Source of the DNA: Methanomassiliicoccales archaeon
GTDB taxonomy: Archaea; Thermoplasmatota; Thermoplasmata; Methanomassiliicoccales; UBA472
Direction: 5' to 3'
Length of the DNA stretch: 10,718 nucleotides
Assembly (NCBI GenBank): GCA_028679935.1
Contig: JAJRAL010000018.1
Span: 1 to 10,718 of the forward strand
The notes under the pieces were generated by a model. It was not told where the DNA came from. It ran no database searches and worked only from the letters and a program-made list of their open reading frames with translations. Positions 1 through 6,548 of the stretch are shown here, in pieces. The stretch's first letter is position 1; each line of letters begins with the position of its first letter. Position numbers and translations under genes: made by a program.

Positions 1-1314
1 CTGAACTACAGCTTGTTCAACCCCTCGACGATCACGCAAGGCTCGCCGCTCTACGGCTTCACGTTCTCCTCGGCGAACACCTCCTCGTTCGTGCAATCCG
101 CCTCCATCGTTGCCGTAATCTCCGGGAACGTGACGAGTTGGAACGTGATCGACTCGTTGATGTGGATGCTCCTGAAGAACAGCTCGGGCGCGCTGATCGC
201 GGATTGGCGCTCGATAGACAGTGGCCTGCAGCTCCTAGGCCTTCCCAACGACGTGATGCAGGCGATACCGTTGACTGGTGTGCAGAACTCTCCAGTTAGT
301 ACGGGGCCATCGAGTTTCTGGGAGGATGTGCAAAGAGCGGTTGGATTTCTCGTCAAGGGGCTGATAGACATCCTTCTGTTCGTCACCATGCCCCTCGTAG
401 TTTGCGCCCTGTTCCTGATGAACATCGGGGATTTCGGTTGGATATTCGATGCTATTCGTGAGGTTGCGGAGGCCATCTGGAATGCATTCGTAGCCTTCTT
501 GAATTGGGTTTGGGAATTCATCATCGCCACGATAAGCCTGGCCCTCAGCCCGCTCATTTCCCCAGTCGCGACAGAGATAGGAAGATACAACTCGGGCATT
601 GAGCAATCGTTCCAGCGCGCCAGCGATGAATACACTGAGGGAGGGGCGATTAGCACAGGGGCATACGCTGATATTTCGAGTTCGTTCACCAGCGGCCTAT
701 TCTGGGTGCTATTCGCCCTCTCGGCGATTGCTTACGCGGTCATCCTTGGGTTGACAGTCATTACGAATGTGTTTGCGTTCCTGATCTCAATGGTCGTGTC
801 CCTGGTAGTCATGCTCATAGTCGAATCAGTCCTACACATGACGATGATGCAACCCTCGGATGCCTCAAAGGAAGGGGGATCAGTCCCATCCCTCTCATCC
901 CTGATAAGATTCGCCGTCGATAATGGGGGTGGGCCACAGAACGATTCGGAACGATCGTCGGACGAAGGACGCGAGTGGGAAGTGGCGATCGCGACGATGG
1001 CGTTGGGTCCAGGGATCCCCTCGGTGGTCCTTGCTGCTGCTGCCGGTGTGGTTGGGAATGAACTCACCAAAGGTGCATTCTGGGGGATGCTGTTCGGAGC
1101 AATCGGTCTCGTGATAGGCTGGGGAGCCGCCTTCGCCAAAGGCGTCGCGAGCAAGATGATGGGAATCACAGGTCTGTTCTTCGGATTCATGAGCATGGCA
1201 TGCTCTGCCGAAGATCTTGGTGGTTCTCAGAGGATTGTCGCAACGGCAGCTATGATTCTTGGCGGTCTCGCCCTTGCCGGTAGTCTGACATCGTTGATAT
1301 TCGCGGAGATGTGA
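1..1314 (+). CDS. Polytopic membrane protein with exported N-terminal part, 5'-truncated by the window
   Basis: I do not recognise this family. The frame is open to the first base, and the first start-like codon (TTG at 13) sits inside continuous protein-like sequence, so the gene very probably begins upstream. Numbering from position 13 (433 residues), residues 1-105 are polar, rich in Ser/Thr/Asn and carry N-glycosylation sequons (near 22, 39 and 56), consistent with an extracytoplasmic segment. After that come hydrophobic stretches at about 117-138, 157-185, 227-272 (probably two helices), 333-350, 355-375, 383-398 and 406-430, separated by a charged, gly/ser-rich loop at about 280-325. 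It ends in TGA, overlapping a possible GTG start of the next gene. It could be the membrane anchor of a larger surface protein or a transporter-like protein; nothing seen decides. Codon use, including ATA and mixed third positions, is less GC-biased than in the genes right of 2456. Confidence 0.75.
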   Translation: MNYSLFNPSTITQGSPLYGFTFSSANTSSFVQSASIVAVISGNVTSWNVIDSLMWMLLKNSSGALIADWRSIDSGLQLLGLPNDVMQAIPLTGVQNSPVSTGPSSFWEDVQRAVGFLVKGLIDILLFVTMPLVVCALFLMNIGDFGWIFDAIREVAEAIWNAFVAFLNWVWEFIIATISLALSPLISPVATEIGRYNSGIEQSFQRASDEYTEGGAISTGAYADISSSFTSGLFWVLFALSAIAYAVILGLTVITNVFAFLISMVVSLVVMLIVESVLHMTMMQPSDASKEGGSVPSLSSLIRFAVDNGGGPQNDSERSSDEGREWEVAIATMALGPGIPSVVLAAAAGVVGNELTKGAFWGMLFGAIGLVIGWGAAFAKGVASKMMGITGLFFGFMSMACSAEDLGGSQRIVATAAMILGGLALAGSLTSLIFAEM

Positions 1315-1316
1315 GG

Positions 1317-1817
1317 ATGAATCCGGACGGAATTGTATCTGTATTCGTCGAACAAGTCTCGCGCAAGGAGATGGCTCCAGGACTAGTGATCCTGCTACTG
1401 TTTCCAATGTTTGGGTTAATTCCCTATGCGCTCTCGGGAAACCCCTTCGGGTTCGTCTTCATGCTAGTGACTGGCATCATCGTATCAACCGGGATGATCA
1501 AGATACAATACCTCGAGAAACCAATCCAGATAGATGTCGATCATGACGGAGTCACCCTTCGCTACCGTTTGCTCAAGACAAGGAAGTATGGTTATGGCGA
1601 GATTGTCTGGATGGACGTAGTGCCAGGTGGAAGGGGAAAGCCATCATTCTCGCGATTCAAGATCAAGATGGTTCGCCCGGTCTACATATCCTACGAAGCT
1701 GGGAAAGCCATTCGTCACAGCTGCGTGGTTCATCTCGGAGCTCGGCCCCCGATTTATGAGGAATGGCTGAAGGCATATGGCGGAAACAGGGACTACACAA
1801 GGGTGAACTCTGAGTAG
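1317..1817 (+). CDS. Small two-helix membrane protein with PH-like beta-rich C-terminal domain
   Basis: This is a hypothetical protein of about 166 residues. Two starts are possible: GTG at 1311, which overlaps the end of the previous gene, or ATG at 1317. I prefer ATG because a GGAG motif at 1305-1308 sits 8 bases before it and only 2 bases before the GTG. From the ATG, residues about 18-38 and 42-60 are hydrophobic and form a helical hairpin. The remainder alternates hydrophobic and charged residues, with a DxDGVTLRYR-type strand followed by an aromatic YGYGEIVWMDV segment. That arrangement resembles bacterial-type PH (YdbT/DUF304-like) domains attached to paired helices. The resemblance is by eye only. 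The tight coupling to the upstream membrane protein suggests co-expression and a shared membrane role. It stops at TAG. Confidence 0.65.
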   Translation: MNPDGIVSVFVEQVSRKEMAPGLVILLLFPMFGLIPYALSGNPFGFVFMLVTGIIVSTGMIKIQYLEKPIQIDVDHDGVTLRYRLLKTRKYGYGEIVWMDVVPGGRGKPSFSRFKIKMVRPVYISYEAGKAIRHSCVVHLGARPPIYEEWLKAYGGNRDYTRVNSE

Positions 1818-2233
1818 GCCCCGCGGAGATGCCACGTTCACTCTGGTCGCTGATGACTGGAAGAGCACCTAGTGGCACTTCTCTTGCTGCCATTCGAGGC
1901 TTCTCGTCGGCTGCACCTCGATGCAGCAGACGAACATCTTGTTCGGCTCTCGTGCGTCACGAGCTTGTCGATCTATTCAATGATACGGATGGCTTGACCT
2001 TTGGCAATCTCGCTTCTTGTATGGATTCCTGGGTCCGATCGCGGAGGGGGAGGACGCGTCGCTACTTGGATTCAAGGCAGGAGAGAAGTATGCCCTCATC
2101 GAAGGTCATTCGGGACCGGACACGACATATCGCTTCTACGCGCAACTGCAGAGCGATACGGTCTTCGAGGAGTTGGACAGGATGTTCATGACGGAGGGGC
2201 CTAGCGAGATGTCGAAAATTGCCTCTTCCAAGA

Positions 2234-2258
2234 CCGATCCAGATCGGACAACATTTTT
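2234..2258 (+). terminator. Possible plus-strand terminator: short hairpin plus T5
   Basis: A 5-bp inverted repeat (CCGAT at 2234-2238, ATCGG at 2243-2247, 4-base loop) is followed by TTTTT at 2254-2258. Archaeal RNA polymerase terminates mainly on T-runs, so the plus-strand transcript of the left block could end here. It lies inside the last frame segment of the decayed gene, which would be unusual for an intact gene. The stem is short and may be chance. Confidence 0.25.
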
Positions 2259-2261
2259 AAT

Positions 2262-2279
2262 TCAAGGAGAAAATATAAG
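2262..2279 (-). terminator. Possible T-rich terminator for tRNA-Pro
   Basis: Read on the minus strand, about 17-34 bases past the CCA end of the tRNA, the sequence is CTTATATTTTCTCCTTGA, including a run of four T. Archaeal tRNA genes commonly end transcription at such T-rich tracts. There is no stem-loop support and the run is short. Confidence 0.3.
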
Positions 2280-2295
2280 TGCTGGATGAGACGAG

Positions 2296-2373
2296 TGGTG
2301 GGTCTGCCCGAATTTGAATCGGGGTCTCAGGCTCCCAAAGCCCGAAGGATGGACCAAGCTACCCCACAGACCC
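2296..2373 (-). tRNA. tRNA-Pro (anticodon TGG), CCA encoded
   Basis: The minus strand folds into a full cloverleaf. The acceptor is GGGTCTG (2373-2367) paired with CAGACCC (2306-2300), with discriminator A at 2299. The D arm starts GGGTAGCTTGG, typical of archaeal tRNA-Pro. The anticodon stem CGGGC/GCCTG, with one G-T pair, closes the loop TTTGGGA, giving anticodon TGG for proline CCA codons. The T arm is CCCGA-TTCAAAT-TCGGG, after a four-base variable region. TGG at 2296-2298 on the plus strand shows that the 3' CCA is genome-encoded. There is no intron. Its 3' end is 6 bases from the end of the decayed gene on its left. Confidence 0.96.
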
Positions 2374-2406
2374 ATCGCCACGCGGCACTTCGTGAATCGT
2401 TTCTTC

Positions 2407-2415
2407 ATATATTAT
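2407..2415 (-). promoter_or_regulatory. Probable TATA box of the tRNA-Pro gene
   Basis: On the minus strand this reads ATAATATAT within an otherwise GC-richer stretch. Its centre is about 38 bases before the first base of the mature tRNA. A start site about 25-27 bases downstream of an archaeal TATA box would give a leader of roughly a dozen bases. No clear purine-rich BRE can be asserted. It lies between the epimerase stop and the tRNA, so the tRNA probably has its own promoter and is not simply a read-through product of the upstream operon. Confidence 0.55.
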
Positions 2416-2455
2416 CTTGCAGGCCGCCAGCGCGCTCCGTCTCTGCAACGCCGAT

Positions 2456-3427
2456 CTATGGCTTTGGCTTCTTGCCAAGGATCTCCCTGGTCGCCCGCCG
2501 CATCGACTGCTCGCTGTTCAGCTTCGGCGCCCAGCCCACGCTCGCCAGCTTATCCACGTCCAGGAGCATCTCCTTGACGTCGCCGACCCAGCCCCGGCCG
2601 CCCTTCACGCCGCCGGTCCAGTGGTACTCGACGTCCTTCAGCCCCATCTCCTCGACGACGATGTCCGCGATCCTCTTCACCGACAGCTGGTCCAGCGAGC
2701 CGAGGTTGTAGATCTCGACCTGCTCCTCCGCCTCCTCCGCCCCGACGATCATGCCTTCCACGCAATCAGAGACGTGGACGTACGACTTGTGCGTGCCAGG
2801 TTCCTTGCCGAGTATCTCTAGATAGGTGGGATCGTCGCGCAGCTTGCGCACGAAGTCGTGCAGGACATTGTGCGTGCTCCTCGACCCGACGACGTTCGCG
2901 AAGCGGTACAGGATCGAGTTCATGTCGAAGGTGTGGCAGTAGCTCGAGATGAGCGCCTCGCAGGCGAGCTTCGATGCGCCGTACACCGAGATCGGTATCT
3001 GCGGCCCGTAGCTCTCCGGCGTCGGCAGGACGCTCGGCTCTCCGTAGACGGTCGAGGTCGAGGGGAAGATGAAGTCCTTGACGTCGTGCTCGGCGCAGCC
3101 CTCCAGCAGCCTGTACGTGACCTGGATGTTCTGCTCGAAGTGCACCCTGGTGTTCGACGCTCCCAGCCGGACGTCGGGATTGGCGGCGAAGTGGCAGACC
3201 AGGTCGGCGCGGTGAAGCACCGGCTCGAGGTCCATCGTCAGCAGGTCGCCCTCGATGAAGCTGAAATTCTCGTACTCCTCGCAGCCGGCCAGGAAGCCCT
3301 TCCTCCCCGCGCTCAGGTTGTCGACGCCGATGACCTCGTTGCCCTTGTGCAGCAACGCCTCGGCCATATGGCTACCGATGAACCCGGCGCATCCGGTCAG
3401 CAGCACCTTCCTCTTCTCGAGACGCAT
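2456..3427 (-). CDS. NAD-dependent epimerase/dehydratase, UDP-glucose 4-epimerase-like (extended SDR)
   Basis: This 323-residue protein has the usual length for extended short-chain dehydrogenases that epimerise or modify nucleotide sugars with bound NAD. The N-terminal Rossmann motif TGCAGFIGS is at residues 11-19. An Asp at the end of strand 2 (VDNLS, D36) is the residue that normally selects NAD over NADP. HFAANPDVR is at about 79-87. The catalytic Ser/Thr region is STSTVYGE at 123-130, and the YxxxK pair is Y149/K153 in VYGASK. The C-terminal half (RFANVVG, HVSDCVEG, YNLGS) follows the substrate-binding pattern of GalE-like enzymes. The likely role is a UDP-hexose interconversion feeding glycan or glycolipid synthesis; the exact sugar cannot be read from sequence. 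Its ATG shares one base with the TGA of the pyrophosphatase gene upstream, with GGGAG about 10 bases before it, so it is the last gene of that operon. It stops at TAG. Confidence 0.9.
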   Translation of the reverse strand: MRLEKRKVLLTGCAGFIGSHMAEALLHKGNEVIGVDNLSAGRKGFLAGCEEYENFSFIEGDLLTMDLEPVLHRADLVCHFAANPDVRLGASNTRVHFEQNIQVTYRLLEGCAEHDVKDFIFPSTSTVYGEPSVLPTPESYGPQIPISVYGASKLACEALISSYCHTFDMNSILYRFANVVGSRSTHNVLHDFVRKLRDDPTYLEILGKEPGTHKSYVHVSDCVEGMIVGAEEAEEQVEIYNLGSLDQLSVKRIADIVVEEMGLKDVEYHWTGGVKGGRGWVGDVKEMLLDVDKLASVGWAPKLNSEQSMRRATREILGKKPKP

Positions 3428-3999
3428 CAGCGCAGCACTCCCTTCCGCTCACTGAGTACGGAGGCGAACCGCCTTATCGCTTTCCCCCGGTGCGATATCT
3501 CGTTCTTCCTCTCGAGCGGCATCTCGGCGAACGTCTGCTCGTAGCCGAGCGGCTTGAAGATTGGGTCGAAACCGAAGCCTCCAGTCCCCCTCTTCTCGCC
3601 GATGATCGTGCCTTGCGCCTCCTCGGTGACGGTGAATTGGCCGACGCCCTCGAGCGAGCAGCCGATGCAGCACCGGAACGACGCCCTCCTGTCCTTCTCT
3701 GGCTCCATCAGCTTGATGATGCCTTCGGAACCGATCGACTTGAAGACGTAGGAGGAGTAGACGCCGGGGAAGCCGCGGAGGGCGTTGACGAAGAGACCAG
3801 AATCGTCCAGGATGAAGTTGTCCAGACCCCGCCCTCTGAGCTCCTTCGTGCACGCGGCGACGACCTCCTCCAGCGAGTCCGCCTGTATCTCGTCGACCTC
3901 CTCCGGAAGGTGCTCCACCCGGAAGTCGAGCGGCTCCAGCGCGTGTCGGAACTCTTTCAGCTTGCCGGGGTTACCGGTGATTAGGCTCAGGGTGATCAT
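3427..3999 (-). CDS. XTP/dITP diphosphatase, RdgB/HAM1 family
   Basis: This 190-residue protein hydrolyses non-canonical purine triphosphates (XTP, ITP, dITP) to monophosphate and pyrophosphate, keeping deaminated bases out of DNA and RNA. The family signatures appear in order: TGNPGKLKEF at residues 8-17 (phosphate-binding SHxNxxK-type loop region), LDDSGL at 64-69 (metal-binding acidic pair), FPGVYSS at 77-83, GFGFDPIF at 141-148 (base and triphosphate recognition) and ISHRGKA at 168-174. Length and motif order match the archaeal family. The ATG overlaps the TGA of the Bud32 gene by 4 bases (ATGA), and a purine-rich GAGAGGGG lies upstream. Translational coupling to the kinase gene is therefore likely. 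Cysteines at 110, 111 and 114 are not part of the catalytic motifs. Confidence 0.95.
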   Translation of the reverse strand: MITLSLITGNPGKLKEFRHALEPLDFRVEHLPEEVDEIQADSLEEVVAACTKELRGRGLDNFILDDSGLFVNALRGFPGVYSSYVFKSIGSEGIIKLMEPEKDRRASFRCCIGCSLEGVGQFTVTEEAQGTIIGEKRGTGGFGFDPIFKPLGYEQTFAEMPLERKNEISHRGKAIRRFASVLSERKGVLR

Positions 4000-4610
4000 G
4001 TGTACCGTCCCCTCTCCTCGATCTCTTTGATCTTCGCCAGCACCCTCTTCGCTCGGTCGAAGTGTTCGGAGTAGGAGCGCATCACGACTTCGAAAAGATC
4101 GAATCGCTCGGAATGTGCTGACTGGAATGCTTCCTTGAGCAGGTGCATGTCCACGCCCATCTCCTCGATCTCGGCGTTCCTCGAGCCGAGCGAGAAGTCG
4201 ATCAGGTAGACCTTCGTTCCTTCCATCACCATGTTCGAGGTGGTCAGGTCGCCGTGGACCATGCCGGCCTTGTGCAGCGCCGCCGCCTGCCTTCCGATCT
4301 CAAGGCAGATCTCCTCCGCCTGTTCCCTCGGAGCGGAGACGAGCACATCCTTGACCCTCGGCCCGACGATCTCCTGCATGACAATCGTCGCCTGTGCCGG
4401 ATCGATGTCGTAGATGATCGGCGTGGGGACGCCGTGCCTCCTCGCCTCTTGCATGAGGCGCGCCTCGTTCTTCGTTCGCGTCATCCTCAGCGAGCAGTCG
4501 AGGTCTGGATGGCGGTAGGCTTTCGGCACGCGGCTCTTCACCATGACCTTCCGGCCGAGGTACTCGCCGCGGCGGATCTCCGCCTCGGCACCCCGTCTGA
4601 CGATCTCCAC
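3996..4610 (-). CDS. bud32: KEOPS complex serine/threonine kinase/ATPase Bud32
   Basis: This 204-residue atypical small kinase matches archaeal Bud32/PRPK, the KEOPS subunit that supports Kae1 in making the N6-threonylcarbamoyl group of t6A37 in tRNAs. Visible motifs are GAEAEI at residues 7-12 (compact glycine-loop replacement), the ATP lysine K25 in VMVKSRVPKAYRHPDLD, E49 in NEARLM, HGDLTTSN at 119-126 (catalytic D121, metal-binding N126) and IDFSLGS at 137-143 (metal-binding D138). The C-terminus RGRYT resembles the basic tail of the family. Here it is free-standing, whereas many euryarchaea fuse it to the C-terminus of Kae1; no Kae1 is in the window. The start is GTG at 4610, the only reasonable start after the in-frame TAG of the helicase 21 bases upstream. 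No strong ribosome-binding site is visible. The DFS tripeptide, where DFG is usual, is slightly unusual. Confidence 0.95.
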   Translation of the reverse strand: MEIVRRGAEAEIRRGEYLGRKVMVKSRVPKAYRHPDLDCSLRMTRTKNEARLMQEARRHGVPTPIIYDIDPAQATIVMQEIVGPRVKDVLVSAPREQAEEICLEIGRQAAALHKAGMVHGDLTTSNMVMEGTKVYLIDFSLGSRNAEIEEMGVDMHLLKEAFQSAHSERFDLFEVVMRSYSEHFDRAKRVLAKIKEIEERGRYT

Positions 4611-4631
4611 GACGTGTCTTATCGAATGCGG

Positions 4632-6443
4632 CTAGATAACCCTTTCATCACCTGGCGGCGGCGCGGGAGAGTAGAACGCAGCGAGCGCGGCGTCAAGGTC
4701 CTGCGGTGCGATCGGACGCGAATCTTCCGGGAAGCAGTCGCGGACTGACGGCAAGAGGTACCGGTCGTCCAGGAGCACGATCGCCGCCCGGTCCGTCTCG
4801 CTCCTGATCGCCCTGCCCGCCGCCTGCAGCACCTTCGATATCGCCGGGTAGGTGCGCGAGTAGAGCACCGCCTTCTTGGCGCCGAACTTCTGCGCAAAAT
4901 GCGTCCGCAACAGATCGTTCTCCAGGCTCGGCGGACCGAGGGGGAATCCGGCCACGATGACCGCCGACAGCAGGTTGTCGCGGAAGTCGATGCCCTCGGA
5001 GAACGAGCCGCCGATCGTGGCGAGCAAGAGCGCATCGCCCTCTCTCGAAAGATCGACGAGCATCGCGTCGCGCTCGTTCTTCGTCAGCTCCCTCGACTCT
5101 TCCAGTATCCTCTTGCCAGTCTCCTTCCGGCGCAGGTGTAGTGCGATGCCCGCGAGGAAATCGTAGGACGGGAAGAAGGCGGCCACGTTCCCTGGCACAG
5201 CGGCGCATATCCTCCGCACTCGTTCGGCCATCGCCTCGTTCGTCTGCTCTCCCCTGGTGCGGTACCTCGAGCTGACGTCCCCCGCCGCGAGGACGATCCG
5301 GTTCTCTGGTGGGAATGGGGAGCGGTACTCTCGGGTGGCGCACCTGCCCTCCAGCCCGAGCAGCTCGGCGAACATTTCCGGTGGGTGTAAGGTGCCGCTC
5401 ATGACGATGCTGCCCTTGAGCCTGGCGAACACCGGTCCGGCGATCAGAGAGGGGTCGACCAGGCGGCAGACCAGCCTCGCCGGGAACGGCTCCGAGTAGC
5501 GGACGCTGCTGTTCCCGAAGGCGGACCAGTTGCAGAGGAACTCGACCAGGGCACGGTGCCTCTCGAGCTCGAGAGCGGAGAGCGCGGAGCGTACCTCCTC
5601 GCCGATCGAGCCGGAATCCGCCCCGCAGGACTGAGCCAGCGCCTCGTCCAGCTCCCACGGCTCTATCTTCGCTCTTCCTTTGCCGCTGGTCAGGCGCTTC
5701 ATCTCGTGCTCTAGCACTTCCAGGTCCTCACGGAACGGCCTCATCGCTGGCGAAGAGATCGCGCGTTCGACGACGACGGAGGTGAGCGAGGAGCTGTTGG
5801 AGTCGGCGATGCGATTCGGGAGGTTGTGGCCCTCGTCGATTATCGCGAGCTCGTCCTTGCCAATCGATTCCGACGCCCTTTCAGTGAAGAGCTGGTTGTA
5901 GTCGCCGACTATCACATCCGCAGCCTTCGCTGCCTTCTGCGCCGCAAGGTACGGGCACGCGCCGAGCCTGAGGCAAAGCCTCATCGCCTCTTGTACGTGG
6001 AGCGGATATTCCAGCAGCCTCTCCGCCGCCTCCTCCACGTGTCGGTTGAGGAAGAAGCACGAGCCCTTCGCTATGCAGGAGGGCCAGCCTTTCCGGAGAG
6101 CGAGGCACATGTCCTGCCGCGAGATGATGTCGACGCAGGCGAAGTGCCGCTTCCTCCAGATCAACCGCAGCGTCTCGACTGCTACGGTGTGCTGCGACTG
6201 CCTCGCGGTGAGGAACCTGAGCTTGCTCCCGGACGGCGGCGAGCTCTCCAGCCCCGCTGCCAGAGAAACGGCCGTCTTGCCCAGCCCCATCGGGGCGTGG
6301 GCGAGCAGGTGCGTGCCGTTCGCCAGGCACACTCTCGCATCCTCGAGGAACAGGTCCTGGCCCGGTCGGACGATCGGATGGGGGAACAGGTCGACGGAGG
6401 GCTCCTCGCTCCCCGATGCGGGGACGGCGGTGCTCGATTCCAT
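4632..6443 (-). CDS. XPD/Rad3-type (DEAD_2) superfamily 2 DNA helicase with Fe-S domain
   Basis: This 603-residue protein has the length of archaeal XPD, a 5'-3' DNA helicase linked to DNA repair. Domain order fits the family. It has VRPGQ near 25-29, Walker A APMGLGKT at 50-57 and a cysteine-bearing insert at about 103-163 with C113, C123, C129 and C163 (the last in ACPY, as in XPD). The Walker B/DEAH-type box DEGHNL is at 203-208, motif III MSGTL at 348-352, motif V GSFSEGIDF at 479-487 and the arginine-finger motif VI QAAGRAIRS at 540-548. Two oddities stand out: DEGH replaces DEAH, and the middle cysteines are spaced Cx5C where CxxC is more usual. Start ATG at 6443; the first 18 residues look like an unconserved extension and no Shine-Dalgarno sequence precedes them, so a leaderless message is possible. 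It stops at TAG 21 bases before Bud32, in the same frame. A related DEAD_2 helicase (DinG- or FANCJ-like) is the alternative. Confidence 0.9.
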   Translation of the reverse strand: MESSTAVPASGSEEPSVDLFPHPIVRPGQDLFLEDARVCLANGTHLLAHAPMGLGKTAVSLAAGLESSPPSGSKLRFLTARQSQHTVAVETLRLIWRKRHFACVDIISRQDMCLALRKGWPSCIAKGSCFFLNRHVEEAAERLLEYPLHVQEAMRLCLRLGACPYLAAQKAAKAADVIVGDYNQLFTERASESIGKDELAIIDEGHNLPNRIADSNSSSLTSVVVERAISSPAMRPFREDLEVLEHEMKRLTSGKGRAKIEPWELDEALAQSCGADSGSIGEEVRSALSALELERHRALVEFLCNWSAFGNSSVRYSEPFPARLVCRLVDPSLIAGPVFARLKGSIVMSGTLHPPEMFAELLGLEGRCATREYRSPFPPENRIVLAAGDVSSRYRTRGEQTNEAMAERVRRICAAVPGNVAAFFPSYDFLAGIALHLRRKETGKRILEESRELTKNERDAMLVDLSREGDALLLATIGGSFSEGIDFRDNLLSAVIVAGFPLGPPSLENDLLRTHFAQKFGAKKAVLYSRTYPAISKVLQAAGRAIRSETDRAAIVLLDDRYLLPSVRDCFPEDSRPIAPQDLDAALAAFYSPAPPPGDERVI

Positions 6444-6548
6444 GAGGCTTGGAGGCTATCGGCCGCGGCAGTAGCTTGGCCGTAAAGGTAGCCTAATCGT
6501 CCGACCAAAGAGGCAAGGATTCATCCCCCCTCAATCCGTTGAGGTGGC
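6444..6548. promoter_or_regulatory. Divergent promoter region between the helicase and radB
   Basis: About 105 bases separate two divergently read genes, so both promoters should lie here or overlap the gene ends. I see no strong archaeal TATA box on either strand. The best minus-strand candidate is the weak CCTTTACG near 6481-6488, about 40 bases before the helicase ATG. The plus strand has only TAATC around 6494-6498. The C-tract 6525-6530 and the inverted repeat next to it are the other notable features. The placement follows from gene orientation more than from motif strength. Confidence 0.35.
6529..6544 (+). promoter_or_regulatory. Hairpin covering the likely radB ribosome-binding site
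   Basis: CCTCAA (6529-6534) and TTGAGG (6539-6544) form a perfect 6-bp inverted repeat around the 4-base loop TCCG. The right arm contains GAGG (6541-6544), the best Shine-Dalgarno candidate, 4 bases before the GTG start at 6549. In the mRNA the stem would hide that site. The repeat is plainly present; a regulatory role is inference. It could also be a short operator or chance. Confidence 0.4.

Larger units (their letters stand above)
1810..2289 (+). pseudogene. Decayed gene of unknown family with three apparent frameshifts
   Basis: No single frame covers this stretch, but protein-like sequence runs through it in successive frames. About 1810-1862 reads (L)SRPRGDATFTLVADDWK and then hits TAG at 1870. 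About 1857-1950 reads LEEHLVALLLLPFE...DAADEHLVRL in the next frame. About 1943-2010 reads RHELVDLFNDTDGLTFGN in the third. From about 2008 to the TGA at 2287-2289 the first frame resumes with FLYGFLGPIAEGEDASLLG...FLIQGENISAG. Each change has the direction expected from a lost base (or a gain of two), and three of them restore the original frame. The joined product would be about 155 residues and I do not recognise it. The first codon is CTG at 1810, where ATG overlapping the previous stop would be expected, so the start may also be lost. Assembly or read errors could give the same picture. An in-frame TTG at 2017 could still start a 90-residue C-terminal fragment. Confidence 0.55.

Noticed and set aside
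51..689. Minus-strand open frame (212 codons) opposite the first membrane protein
   Set aside because: The plus-strand frame has coherent membrane helices and a coupled downstream gene; the antisense frame has no start context or motifs.
1813..2295. Partial duplication of the tRNA-Pro 3' end as an attachment site near the tRNA
   Set aside because: No copy of the T-arm or acceptor sequence was seen to the left of the tRNA within the window, so no attachment site is annotated.
2286..2821. Plus-strand open frames of up to about 140 codons over the tRNA and epimerase
   Set aside because: They run antisense to the clear tRNA-Pro and NAD-epimerase genes, have Arg/Pro/Leu-rich low-complexity translations, and arise from the GC-rich third positions of the real genes.
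4693..5658. Second minus-strand open frame (321 codons) inside the helicase gene
   Set aside because: It is out of frame with the helicase, whose motifs are intact across the same span, and the translation is Arg/Gly-rich.
5826..6485. Plus-strand open frame (219 codons) opposite the helicase N-terminus
   Set aside because: It lies over the Walker A and Fe-S region of the helicase on the other strand and has no sensible protein features.
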